Shown here: piece after piece, positions 46,210 to 56,808 of the stretch
How the letters are laid out: each line of letters starts with the position of its first letter
How positions within the stretch are numbered: the first letter of the stretch is position 1
Source of the DNA: Lotus japonicus
Lineage: Eukaryota; Streptophyta; Magnoliopsida; Fabales; Fabaceae
Length of the DNA stretch: 64,000 bases
Direction of reading: 5' to 3'
Assembly: GCF_012489685.1 (NCBI RefSeq)
Contig: NC_080045.1
Span: 46,024,627-46,088,626, forward strand
Position numbers and translations under genes: made by a program
The notes under the pieces: generated by a model
Told to the model about the DNA's origin: nothing
Seen by the model: the letters and a program-made list of their open reading frames with translations, nothing else
The model's database searches: none

Positions 46210-49200
46210 TGTAGGAGAAGCGTCTTGGCTCTGATGTTCAGTCTTTCGTTTTGGGCAGGGTAGGTCCCCGACCTTTAGCTTTTCTTGTGGTTCTCTTTAC
46301 GGAAATCACAGAGAGTTGGTTGGACTAGGGGGTCTTGTTTTAGGCCATCTGGGCTGACTTATTCTCATTTTGAGGGTTTGTGTTGCGGACACTTAATCCT
46401 TTCTTTTGAAATGTACCTTTTGCCTTCGGGCGTTACTCTCTTTTGCTGTCCGTCACTGGAGGTTTACTCGTGACGTGGTTTACTACTTACAGCGGGGGCT
46501 GTAACTATTATTGTATATTAGTTTTGTTATCTTCTGTTGTCAAGCTCTATTTCTTTCAGTTTTAATTTTGTATTATCGAGAAAAAAAAATATTCACGTTT
46601 TTCCGCATTAAGTATTTCTTTTGGTTACGAAAGTGACGCCACCGAAATCGGGGTGTTACAGTCCGAACTCCGTTCGTCCTTTAAAACTCTCTCAAAATCT
46701 CATAAAAATTTGGCATGACCTTCCCGTAATCCTCACTCCTCAGAATCTCAGGTACAAGTGGAATAGCATAAATAAAACAGCTCAGTCAAAAGAATAAACA
46801 GCATATTCCAACACATCCTAAGTTAACCATGTAGCACGTAGCATGTGAATCATTTAGCACACAATATCATGGCATCAAATACTCAGCAAGGTCGGCCGAA
46901 GCCTCAGAGAACAATTCAGACATTTAGCAATTTAGTGCATAACACATAAATCAAGTCGAATTTGTCGACCCCTAAAGCATTATCTAGTAATTCAGAGAGT
47001 AGCCCTCACCGGTGGGTCTTCCAGCTTCCTCCTCCAAGTATCCTTCACGCTCTTCTCCTTGTTCTCCAGGAATCTCCTCAAAAGAACCTTAAGCAAAAAT
47101 CACAGAAATCAACACCAAGAGTCAGAAACTCAGCAATCAAAGAGTCCTAGGGTCACACGGTACACTACAACCTCCGTGGTACGACAATCTAACGCGTTAA
47201 GACAAGTTTTCGAAAAATCGGATTCTTCCCCCCCCCCCCCTTGATATAGCTCTCGGCCACTTCCTTTAATTGGGAGGGACGATTTTTCTTCGATCAAACT
47301 TGGTTCCTAGGTTAACATAAGCCGTAACTAAGACGGTTCTAAGCTCGGAAATATTTTCGGATCGAAAACTGATATAGGGGTAGTTTGGTATTTATTTTTA
47401 GCTCAAAATTTCAAAATTGGATTTTTGAAAAACAAATTGGATGAGGACGTCCACAACGACGTTTATGACGACAAATCCTACTAGCACTAAGCCAGGTCGA
47501 TAGATTTCAGCCCAAAGGTTGCGACTTTGCCGAAAAATGGGTATTTAAGGTAGAAATTGATCCCGGCGGCATTTCGTCGATATTTGACAAAATCTAATCC
47601 GCAGAACACGCTCAGGAGCATGCAGGGAAGAAGTTTAGACACTGAAATCAGCGTATTTGAACAGTTTTTCAAAAACCTCAAAATTTTGAACTCAGAAAGA
47701 CGTAGGAGAAGTGGACAGAAACGACGATTCGAAGGAGAGTATAGTTTACCTACCTCGAGGTCTTCGATTAGCGACGCTCGGTGAAGCAAACGGGCAAGAA
47801 ACGACGAAGATCCGGATCTCTCTCTCTCTCTTGATGCTCGCGGGTTTGGGGAGGGAAATGGGTAGTTTTTGGCAAAAAATCTAATTTTTGAGCTATTTAT
47901 AGGTTTTGGAAAATGCGGAAAAATGATTTTTTTGCGATTCTGATTTTTCCTGCGCATTCTAAGATAGGTTCTGGCGACAGAATTCCAGAACTCAAAACAG
48001 GATTCTTGGAATTAAACCAAATGATACCAAATCGGTGTGAGTCGGTTCAAGTCGGTTTATCCCGAAAAACTACTTTTTGCAGTGATCGTCGGATGAGAAA
48101 ACTTCCTTCTGAAGAAAGATTAGGAATGACGAGAGAAATAGGAGAACGCGGGTGGAATCTTCATTTGCAGCTCCGAATAGAAAAAGTCTTCATCGTCTGT
48201 CGATCTTAGGTTTCTCGAACTATCAGGGATTCCGTTTCGGCAAACTTCCGAGAATTGGAATTTGACGTTCGTACTATCCAGGATTTCGCATCGAAATAAT
48301 TGTTTAAGGACGGAAAAGAGAAGTTCTAACATTTCTCTGAGGATTTTTGGAATTAGTTTCCATCGTGTCCTAAAGCGTAAATTAACTATTCACTAATACC
48401 TTTGACCTAGGATTAAGCGTATGTTAGTCGTGCTATAACTCTTATCGGTTTTTCGATAAATTCTTGGACTTTTCCTGAACCTTTTTCCTTCACAAATTTA
48501 TCTTAATCAAATAAACTCTTTTATTTTATTCACTTATCCAAAGCGTTAAAACTTGGGCCTTACAAATTCCACAAGTGTACGGATTGATCGAAGTAATATA
48601 AAAGATTGTCGAACCACAGGGATAGTTGTTTGTTAATTTGATCTTGGAGATTAATGTTTGGAATGGAAAAGAAAAATAAATATGGTTTAAATTTTGTTGT
48701 GATGAAAGCAATTGTAACCAAAGCATAAACAAATCTCTTGTAAAACTTATGAGAAAACAGTACCCTGGGTCAAGTTTCACCTAATTGAGTTATGTTACTC
48801 ACAATCTATTTCATATATGAACTCTTAGAAACATTTCTATGGTGATGTAGCATTTACCTTCACTTGTTAATACCTTAATCAAGTAAATCATTCAATTTCA
48901 GTTGCTAAGCCTAATGCCTTAGTACCTAGTCAATTCAATTGAAGAATGAAGCTTGTATGTTCAGGCCAACACAATAAGTTCATACCCTTATACCTAAGTG
49001 ATAGCAAACAAATCAATCTAATCCCAAGTCCCTTAATCCTTACCAACTACCGTTGTGCAAGAAGAAAGCCAAACACTTGCATGCATTCAAGAGAGTATTG
49101 AAACATAGAAAAGATACATAGAAAGGAAACTTTATTCATATAAGAAACTCAGAAGTTCATAACATAACTTAAACTAGGATCCACAATCCCCAAGGTACAA

Positions 49201-49387
49201 AGGTAAAATAGCCAAGCATGGCTAGAGAATTCATAATGCAAATTTAAAGAACAAAAACCTGAAATAAGAGTGCCAAGAAGCCTCCCACAAGCTTCAAGAA
49301 CCTACACCTCTAAGTTTTGTTCAAAAAGATACAAGATCCTTAAAAGAAATAACAAAATCCCTATTTATAGAGTTTCCAGCGGTAATC

Positions 49388-49575
49388 CACGCATGTGCTT
49401 GGCCTTCTCCACGCACATGCGTGGGCAAAACACTCAAAATCGCACAATTCGCAGCATCAGATTTTTCCTCCACGCATGTGCGTGGATCTGGCGGCGCACA
49501 TGCGTGGGCATTAGGTTTTTCCAACAGGAGCTCCACGCATGTGCGTGGGATGCATGGCGCACATGCGTGGCTCAT
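49388..49575 (-). repeat. Palindrome cluster in the Ath3 LTR
   Basis: Six or more copies of the self-complementary core CACGCATGTGCGTG or CGCACATGCGTG lie between 49388 and 49575. The TATA-like CTATAAATAG, on the minus strand, is near 49362-49371. The position matches the GGCGCCTAGGCGCC cluster of the Ath1 and Ath2 LTRs. Confidence 0.85.
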
Positions 49576-50035
49576 CTGAATTTTCTTCAATTTTGTATAT
49601 CCTTCTTCATCTATCATCATGGCTCATTACTTGGCTTTCAATCATCATCATTTTCCATCAAAAACCTATCAAACCTGAAAAGAATCTCAAGAAGCCATCA
49701 AAACAACAATGTAACTCATGGAAACATCTCATTAATCAAGTTAACTCATCAATCCATCATTCAATTCAGCAAATAAAACCCCCAAGAGACCATCAAAACT
49801 CAAATTCTCACAAAATTCCAGCTCCAACCTGACCATAGGGATGAACCATAAACTAAAACTAATAAAAGCTAATAAAAAGATCAACTAAATAAATAAAAAA
49901 CACTTAAACTAATGCAGATGCAAATATGAACTAAAAAGGGACTCAACTTGACTCAAAAACTCAATAAAGGACTCAAAAAGGAAAAGAAAGAAACAAGAAG
50001 GACTCGACAAAGATAGAATAAACATCAGGTCATCA

Positions 50036-50170
50036 ATCGACGTAGTTCCTTCATCTGCCCTCTTCTTCTTTTTCTTTGTAGTGGATTCCCGATCCCTGGG
50101 GTCCCATGGCTGGGTCGTACTGGCGCCCCGCCCGGGCCGGGAACGACTCAGCCCTTACTAGGGTGACCCT
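50036..50170 (+). pseudogene. Tat2 antisense ORF, continuation after Ath3
   Basis: Reads VVPSSALFFFFVVDSRSL and GSHGWVVLAPRPGRERL, aligning with Tat1 VVPSLALFSFFFEADPRS and HGWVILVPRPGRERF. A TAG at 50159-50161 stands where Tat1 has Gln. SIRE-C begins at 50171. Confidence 0.72.
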
Positions 50171-51376
50171 TGTAAGATCAAGTTATGATCTAGTAGTACA
50201 ACCCTATGTTTTGATGATTACATGTTAATTATTATGTATGAACAATTATGGTACTCTAACGTTGTTTTCTGAGTGTTCTAATGACAGACCAATACTCTGG
50301 TCCTATTTCACATAATTCAGAAGCACAATGCTCAAAGAGTAACCTCTGTAACGCTTTCGCATGTACTATGTTCAATCTGAACAGTAGATCAAGCTTCAGA
50401 AGATCTGAAGATTATAAAGCTCTAATATCGATTCAGCTCACTAGAAGCTCTGAAGGATCAGAAGTTCTGAAGGATCAGATGCTCTGAAGGATCAGACGCT
50501 CTGAAGGATCAGAAGCTTTGAAAGTCTAGAGGCTGAGTAGTGAAGATTCTGAAGTCCAAGAGTAAGCTGGCTCTGAAGACCAAGTACTTCTCCTCTGAGT
50601 TCAGAAGCAGAAGGTACAAAGGTTAGAGGATCCAAGCTTTCCTCTGACTCTGATCACTAAGCTTCACAAGTTCCAAGATGAAGCATCACTCTGATAAGAA
50701 GTCAACAATGATAAAGGTCATGTCGCTACCCAAAGTACAAAAAGAAATTGTACCATTCCTGACGACCTTACCTAACTGATTCAGCCACAGCAGAACCTGG
50801 AAATCCCAGATCTGCCCACCAACGGTAGCATCTCCATGCAACGTTCAAACCATAATCCTTGGAGTATATAAAGAGGCTGAAGATTGTTCATGCGCAAGAA
50901 AATATTCAAACATTCTCTTAGCAATCTTTCTTCAAATAGAACTAAGTGTGTTTACTATTAGCTTTCTAAGAAGCATTTCTTTGTAAATCCAAAACCTTCA
51001 AACAGTTTTTTGATTTACCTTTAAGAGATCAAGGTTGATCGGATTCTAGAGAAGACTAAGAGAGTGAATCTTAGTGATAGCTAAGTCAGTGTATTGTTAG
51101 TCACTTTGCAGGTAGCAAGTGCAGTTGTAACAAAACCCTGATTAGTGGATTGCCTTCATTCTAAGAAGGAAGAAATCACCTTAACGGGTGGACTGGATTA
51201 GCTTGAGGGATTTATCAAGTGAACCAGGATAAAATCATTTGTGTGCTTTCCTAAACTCTTATCTCAGCACTTTTATTCTTGGTGGTTGAAGATATTTATT
51301 TAAATCTCAAGTGGGTCGAGTTTTTAGTTGTAAAACGTTATTCAAACCCCCCTTTCTATCGTTTTTCATACCTTCA
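50171..51376 (+). repeat. SIRE-C 5' LTR (1206 bp)
   Basis: Begins TGTAAGATCAAG and ends ATACCTTCA. It contains a 17-bp unit (GCTCTGAAGGATCAGAA) in four tandem copies at 50447-50514, absent as an array from the SIRE-A and SIRE-B LTRs. The TATA-like GGAGTATATAAAG is near 50862. The primer site TGGTATCAGAGC is at 51379-51390. Confidence 0.9.
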
Positions 51377-51451
51377 ATTGGTATCAGAGCGCAAGTTCTA
51401 ATTACCACACCTAACAGTGTTCAGTGATCCGGGCCGGTGTGAAAAACTAAA

Positions 51452-52615
51452 ATGGCTGCCACCATTGAAACGCAAAAAGATGTCTACAGTGAAAAGCCTC
51501 CTATGTTTGATGGGCAAAGATTTGAGTACTGGAAAGACAGGATTGAATGTTTTTTTGGGGCTTTGATGCAGATCTCTGGGATATTATAGTGGATGGCTTC
51601 GAGCGTCCAGTTGATGTTGATGGCAAGAAGATCTCCAGATCAGAGATGTCTGCAGAACAAAAGAAGCTTTACTCACTACATCACAAATGTAGAACTATTC
51701 TTCTAAGTGCTATTTCTTATGAAGAATATCAAAATATCGCAGATCGTGAGTATGCTAAGGGTATCTTTGATTCATTGAAGATGACCCATGAAGGAAACAA
51801 GAAGGTGAAGGAGTCAAAGGCGTTGGCCTTGATCAGAAAGTATGAATCCTTCCAGATGGAATCCAGTGAGTCCATTGAAGACATGTTCTCCAAATTTCAA
51901 CTACTCACTACTGGAATTAGACCTCTCAACAAGAGCTACACAACTGCTGATCATGTCATGAGAATTCTTAGAGGGCTTCCTGAAAGCTGGATGCCTCTAA
52001 TAACTTCTTTGGAGCTCACAAGAGATGTTGATCAGATGAGTCTGGAAGAACTCATAAGCATACTGAAGTGTCATGAACTGAAGCGTGCTGAACATCAGGA
52101 TCAGAAGAAGAAGTCTATAGCCTTGAAATCCAAATCTGAAAAGGCTAAAGCTTTCCAAGCAGAAGAAGAAGAATCTGAAGAAGCCTCTGAAGATTCTGAT
52201 GAGGATGAGCTGACTCTGATCTCCAGAAGGCTTAACAGCATCTGGAAGCGCAGGCAGAGCAAGTACAAAGGCTCTGGAAAGAATAAAGGAAAGAATGAAT
52301 CTTCTTCTGGTCAGAAGAAGTCTTCATCATAGGAAGTCACAAGCTTTGAATGCAAAGAATCAGGCACTACAAGAGTGATTGTCCTAAGCTGAAAAAGGAC
52401 AAGAAGCCAAAGAAACATTTAAAAGCTAAGAAAGGCGTCATGGTGACTTTTGATGAATCACAGTCAGAGGATGTTGACTCTGATGGAGAAGCTGTTGAAG
52501 GACTCATGGCTATTGTCAAGAACAAAGAAGCAGAGTCAAAAGAAGCAACTAACTCTGAATCAGCATCAGAGGAAGATCCAGACTCTGACGATGAAAATGA
52601 GATATCCTTGATCGC
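51452..52615 (+). pseudogene. gag: SIRE-C gag, multiply broken and internally deleted
   Basis: Starts MAATIETQKDVYSEKPP. A one-base loss near 51553 shifts the frame, a TAG at 52330-52332 follows SSGQKKSSS, and another base is missing inside the zinc knuckle near 52365 (GHYKSDC recovered in a different frame). The 3' half of gag is deleted: the sequence goes directly from DSDDENE to the protease-proximal [12 protein letters not shown], skipping about 650 bp present in SIRE-A. As a result gag and pol are in one frame here. Confidence 0.85.
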
Positions 52616-52822
52616 TCCACTGAAACACCAATCATGGTATCTGGACAGTGGATGCTCGCGTCACATGACGGGAGAAAGGCGTAGGTTCCAAGAGCTAAAA
52701 CTTAAGCCTGGAGGCGAAGTTGACTTTGGAGGCAATGAGAAGGGTAAAATTGTTGGTTCTGGTACTATTGGTGTTGATAATAGTCCATGCATTGATAATG
52801 TTCTGTTGGTAGATGGTTTAAA
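52616..52822 (+). pseudogene. pol: SIRE-C pol 5' fragment (protease)
   Basis: [15 protein letters not shown] and the following [18 protein letters not shown] match SIRE-A and SIRE-B pol. It stops near VDGL, where homology changes to LINE sequence. Confidence 0.85.
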
Positions 52823-53525
52823 CCCCTCCAATTCCACCTATACCTGGTGCTCCTCTAGCCGCTCCATCGACGTTAAACTTTAGTACTCCATGAGGCGGAC
52901 AAGACCATATTGCACTTCGCGATTTCTTCCTCCCTTACTGCATCTGAACCTTATCAAAATTCTGCATAAAATCAACCAAAGAATAAGAACATTCTAAGTT
53001 ACGTGCTCTTAGCCACCAACATATATGTGTACTATGCATATCCCATACTGATTCTGAAGCTGCAACAGTCCCCCTGAATATAACCCCATTTCTTTCAATC
53101 CATATTGACCACCCTAATGAATATGGCACCAAACTCCAAAGAACCACATTAGTTACCACTCGTAATGAACTCCACTCAAGTAATAAGGCTTCCACCGTTG
53201 AAGGAATACACCAAACTACTCCTTCCTGTTGCAGCACCCTACTCAACAAAAGCCATGCAAAAGGGAAAGCAAGTAAAAGAGGGCTTACCGTTTCGACCCC
53301 CTGGCCACATAGCACACAAACCCCTTCCGCATCCACCTCCACTCCACGCCGTATCAGGTTTGACATCACAGCAACCTTGTTCAAAGATGTTTGCCAAACA
53401 AAGAGCATAATCTTCGGAGGAACTATTCGTCGGTCACGCTCTGGTATCACCCATGAAGGAGGCCCATAGAGCTGTAGTTCCACATTTGCACAACAAGCTT
53501 TAATTGTAAACTGGTCATTGGTATA
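52823..53525 (-). pseudogene. LINE (L1-type) fragment: RT zinc-binding and RNase H regions
   Basis: Minus strand. The zf-RVT region comes first (RRIVPPKIMLFVWQTSLNKV ... VCVLCGQGVETVSPLL), continuing to VDFMQNFDKVQMQ. In another frame it reaches the start of a plant LINE RNase H domain (HGVLKFNVDGAARGAPG), which is cut at the SIRE-C junction. It lacks RT and ORF1. It is opposite in orientation to the LINE RT arm next to it, so it is not a simple continuation of that arm. Confidence 0.8.
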
Positions 53526-53731
53526 AAAAAAACATTTTAGTAACCAAAAAAAGGATAAAAACATTTTGAGAAGTTAAAGTTAGATAAATTCATTTCACAA
53601 AGTTAAAGTTAGATAAAAAATTTGTGAAATAAATTTATATAACTTCAACTCATGCAAATGGTTTTATCTAACTTCAATTTTGCAAATGGTTTCAGACATT
53701 CAATTTTAATAATCTATATTAAAAATTAAAT
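53526..53731. other. AT-rich spacer before the LINE palindrome
   Basis: Contains repeated TTAAAGTTAGATAAA and its near-complement TTTATCTAACTTCAA, so it can fold. AATCTATATTAA at 53711-53722 recurs at 56841-56852 beyond the palindrome. Confidence 0.5.
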
Positions 53732-55264
53732 TTTGGAGTGTTATAGGAGAGGAAGTAGCTGATTTCTGTTTGCATATCCTTAATGGAGCGGCATCGCCAG
53801 GTACTATTAATCAAACGCTTTTGGTCCTTATTCCAAAAATTAAAAAGTATGAGCATGCGACTCATTTTAGACTAATAAACTTGTGCAATGTTATTTTTAA
53901 AATAGTAACTAAGGTGATAGCAAACAGCCTACCGCTGATTTTACCAGATTTGATTAGTGAGAGCCAAAGTGCTTTTGTTCTTGGTCGTTTGATTATTGAT
54001 AATGCTTTAATTGCGTATGAATGTTTTCATTATATGAAGAAGAGAATTACTGGCCGAAATGAAATTATGGCGCTAAAATTGGACATGTCCAAGGTGTATG
54101 ACCGAAATGAATGGTCCTTTTTAGAATTTGTGTTACAGAAGATGGGTTTCCCGCCTAATTGGGTAAAACTCATCATGGGCCGCGTGACATCTGTTTCTTT
54201 CTCTATTATGTTGAATGGTAGCCCGCAGCCGAGGTTCACTCCCCAGAGGGGGCTAAGGCAAGGGGATCCACTGTTACCGTATTTATTTATCCTCTATGGT
54301 GAGGTCCTTTCAGCTGTCATTGAAAGACCCATGGTTTCTTCTTCCATTAGTGGAATAAAAATTAGTCGGCATGCGCCTGTTATATCTCACTTACGTTTTG
54401 CAGATGACAGTATTTTGTTTACCCGGGCAAAACCTGAGGAGGCCAAATGTTTAAAGGACATCCTTGTCACTTACGAGCGAGCTTCTAGACAAATGATAAA
54501 CTTCGATAAATCTATGCTTTCTGTGAGCTGAAATGTGCCTCGTACTTGTTTAAATGAACTTAAAGAGTTACTGAATGTAAAGGCGGTTGAAAGCTATGAC
54601 AAATATTTGGGTTTATCGAGTATTATTAGTAAGTCTAAACTCGAATATTTAACTTTGTCAAAGTTCGAGTTTTGAAAAAGCTTAAGGGTTGGAAGGAAAA
54701 GTTTCTTTCCAGGGCTGGGAGAGAGGTTCTGATTAAACCAGTTGTTCAAGCCATACCCTCTTATGTCATGTCTTGCTTTATTTTACCTAATGATCTTTGT
54801 CCAGATATTGACCGCATGATGTCCCGTTTTTTCTGGGATGGAGATCCTAGCCGGCGTGGCCTACATTGGACAAAGTGGGAGAATCTTTGCAAGAGTAAGG
54901 TGGAAGGGGGTCTTGGCTTCAGAGACTTCAAGTCTTTTAATATGGCATTTGTTGGAAAGAATTGGTGGCGTATATACACCGAAGAGGAGAGCTTGCTAGC
55001 TCGGTTGTTCAAAGTAGTGTACTTTCATGGTGGTACTATGCAAGAGGCTAAGAAAGGGTATCATCCGAGTTATGCATGGACTAGTATTATGAAGACAAAA
55101 TGGGTCTTTGATCGTGGAGGAGTTTGGAAGATTGGTGATGGGTAACATGTGAACATATGGACGAATAATTGAGTACCGGGGGGAGCACCTCTCATTTACT
55201 GACAAGATATAGTTGATGAGCTTGCTTTGACGAAGGTAGCCATGCTCATTGATCATACTAGACA
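53732..55264 (+). pseudogene. LINE reverse-transcriptase fragment, left arm of palindrome
   Basis: L1-type RT: TLLVLIPKIKK, FRLINLCNVIFKIVTKVIAN, LDMSKVYDRNEWSF, QRGLRQGDPL and the active site LRFADDSILF. A TGA at 54529-54531 ends the frame. The following region (LKGWKEKFLSRAGREVLIK; SRFFWDGDPSRRGLHWTKW) is open again from about 54672 to 55145. It begins inside the RT domain and ends before the zinc-binding region, so both ends are truncated. The right arm has the same limits and shares the TGA. Confidence 0.88.
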
Positions 55265-55276
55265 CTATTGGAATCA

Positions 55277-56808
55277 TGTCTAGTATGATCAATCAGCATG
55301 GATACCTTCGTCAAAGCAAGCTCATCAACTATATCTTGTCGGAAATGAGAGGTGCTCCCCCCGGTACCCAATTAACCGTCCATATGTTCACATGTGACGC
55401 ATCACCATTCCTCCAAACACCTCCACGATCAAAGACCCATTTTGTCTTCATAATACTAGTCCATGCATAACTCGGACGATACCCTTTCCTAGCCTCTTCC
55501 ATGGTACCACCATGAAAGTACACTGCTTTGAACAACCGTGCTAGCAAGCTCTCCGGTTTGGTGTATATACGCCACCAATTCTTTCCAACTAATGTCATAT
55601 TAAAATACTTGAAGTCTCTGAAGCCAAGACCCCCTTCCACCTTATTCTTGCAAATATTCTCACACTTTGTCCAATGCAAGCCACGCCGGCTAGGATCTCC
55701 ACCCCTGAAAAAACGGGATATCATGTGGTCAATATCCGCACAAAGACCATTAGGTAAAATAAAGCAAGACATGACATAAGAGGGTATGGCTTGAACCACT
55801 AATTTAATCAGAACCTCTCTCCCAGCCCTGGAAAGAAACTTTTCCTTCCAACCCTTAAGCTTTTTCAAAACTCGATCTATGACAAAGTTAAATTTTCGAG
55901 TTTTTGACTTACCAATAATACTCGATAAACCCAAATATTTGTCATAGCTTTCAACTGCCTTTACATTCAGCAACTCTTTAAGTTCATTAAAACAAGTATC
56001 AGGCACATTTCAGCTCACAGCAAGCATAGATTTATCAAAGTGTATCATTTGTCTAAAAACTCGCTCGAAAGTGACAAAGATGTCCTTTAAACATTGGGCT
56101 TCCTCAGCTTTTGCTCGGGCAAACAAAATACTGTCATCTGCAAAAAGTAAGTGAGATATAATAGGCGCATGCCGACTAATGTTTATTCCACTAATGGAAG
56201 AAGAAACCATTGATCTTTCAATGAGAGGTGAAAAAACCTCACCACATAGGATAAACAAGTACGGTAAAAGTGGATCCCCTTTCCTTAGTCCCCTCTGGGA
56301 GTGAACCTCGACTGCGGGTTACCATTCAACACAATAGAGAAAGACACAGATGTCACGCAACCCATGATTAGGTTTACCCAATTAGGCGGGAAACCCATCT
56401 TCTGTAACACAGATTCTAAAAAGGACCATTCAATTCGGTCATACGCCTTGGACATGTCCAATTTTAGCGCCATAATGCCATTTCAGCCAGTAATTATGTT
56501 CTTCATATAATGAAAACATTCATACACAATTAAAGCATTATCAGTAATCAAACGACTAGGAACAAAAGCACTTTGGCTCTCACTAATCAAATCTGGTAAA
56601 CTAAGCGGTAGCCTGTTTGCTATCACCTTAGTTACTATTTTAAAAATAACATTGCACAAGTTTATTGGTCTAAAATGAGTCGCATGCCTAGACTTTTCAA
56701 GTTTTGGAATAAGGACCAAAAGTGTATGATTAATAGTACCTGGCGATGCCGCTCCATTAAGGATCTGCAAACAGGAATCAGCTACTTCCTCTCCTATAAC
56801 ACTCCAAA
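55277..56808 (-). pseudogene. LINE reverse-transcriptase fragment, right arm of palindrome
   Basis: Reverse-orientation copy of the left arm (1532 against 1533 bp) with an estimated 90-93 percent identity from stretches compared by eye. It shows VIGEEVADSCLQILNGAAS, LDMSKAYDRIEWSFLE, LLFADDSILFARAKAEEA and SRFFRGGDPSRRGLHWTK. It has more frame breaks than the left arm (near 56480, 56285 and 56010). The 12-base loop between the arms is at 55265-55276. Confidence 0.88.

Larger units (their letters stand above)
42767..46660 (+). mobile_element. E: second 3.9-kb solo-LTR-like unit, inserted in reverse into E'
   Basis: Begins TGTAAGGCCCAAG, ends GGGGTGTTACA (3894 bp), and is flanked by a perfect GTCCG duplication (42762-42766, 46661-46665). 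It is the same family as E' in the opposite orientation, so the region reads as interleaved inverted repeats: 40784-42766 pairs with about 44690-46660, and 42767-44680 pairs with 46661-48564. Confidence 0.8.
40784..48564 (-). mobile_element. E': 3.9-kb solo-LTR-like unit, split by E
   Basis: The parts are 40784-42766 and 46666-48564 (about 3882 bp). It begins TGTAACACCCCG, ends CTTGGGCCTTACA, and is flanked by a perfect AATTC duplication (40779-40783, 48565-48569). TG...CA ends, a 5-bp duplication, an internal TATA box and no internal domain indicate a solo LTR. The long LTR and GGGGTGTTACA end suggest a Tekay/Del-like chromovirus (inference). It inserted into the Ath3 LTR. Confidence 0.7.
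40772..50035 (-). mobile_element. Ath3: Athila-type solo LTR, split by E'
   Basis: The parts are 40772-40783 and 48570-50035, about 1.48 kb in all. On the minus strand it begins TGATGACCTGATG and ends GAATTGCTATCA, with the familiar inner landmarks in order: palindrome cluster, CTATAAATAG, AGCCATGCTTGGCT, and TCCCTGTGGTTCGACAAT. Flanks are GTCGA (40767-40771) and ATCGA (50036-50040), a 5-bp duplication with one mismatch. No internal region is present, so it is a solo LTR formed by LTR-LTR recombination. Confidence 0.75.
39319..50170 (-). mobile_element. Tat2: fragment of a Tat-type element, minus orientation, heavily nested
   Basis: The parts are 39319-40771 and 50036-50170. From left to right they are the 3' LTR (reverse complement of the Tat1 LTR), the spacer, and the antisense ORF (here on the plus strand). 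The antisense ORF is split by the Ath3 solo LTR and then cut by SIRE-C at 50171. The pieces on either side of Ath3 align to one continuous stretch of the Tat1 ORF (FEILC ... then VVPSSALF against VVPSLALF), which proves the nesting. Confidence 0.78.
50171..52822 (+). mobile_element. SIRE-C: truncated Sirevirus-type element
   Basis: A 5' LTR, primer site, decayed gag and the first part of pol are present. It then breaks off near 52822 against LINE sequence running the other way. It is a more diverged member of the SIRE-A/B family. The left flank ACCCT (50166-50170) has no partner, because the 3' end is missing. Confidence 0.88.

Noticed and set aside
40784..48564. E and E' as DNA transposons, because both ends read TGTAA...TTACA
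   Set aside because: The terminal similarity is only a few bases, the duplications are 5 bp, the ends are TG...CA and there is an LTR-type TATA box. Solo LTRs explain all of these; no transposase is visible.
49270..49776. 168-codon ORF across the Ath3 LTR palindromes
   Set aside because: Its repetitive Cys/Ala/His content comes from the CACGCATGTGCGTG repeats. It lies in an LTR with no corresponding ORF in Ath1 or Ath2.
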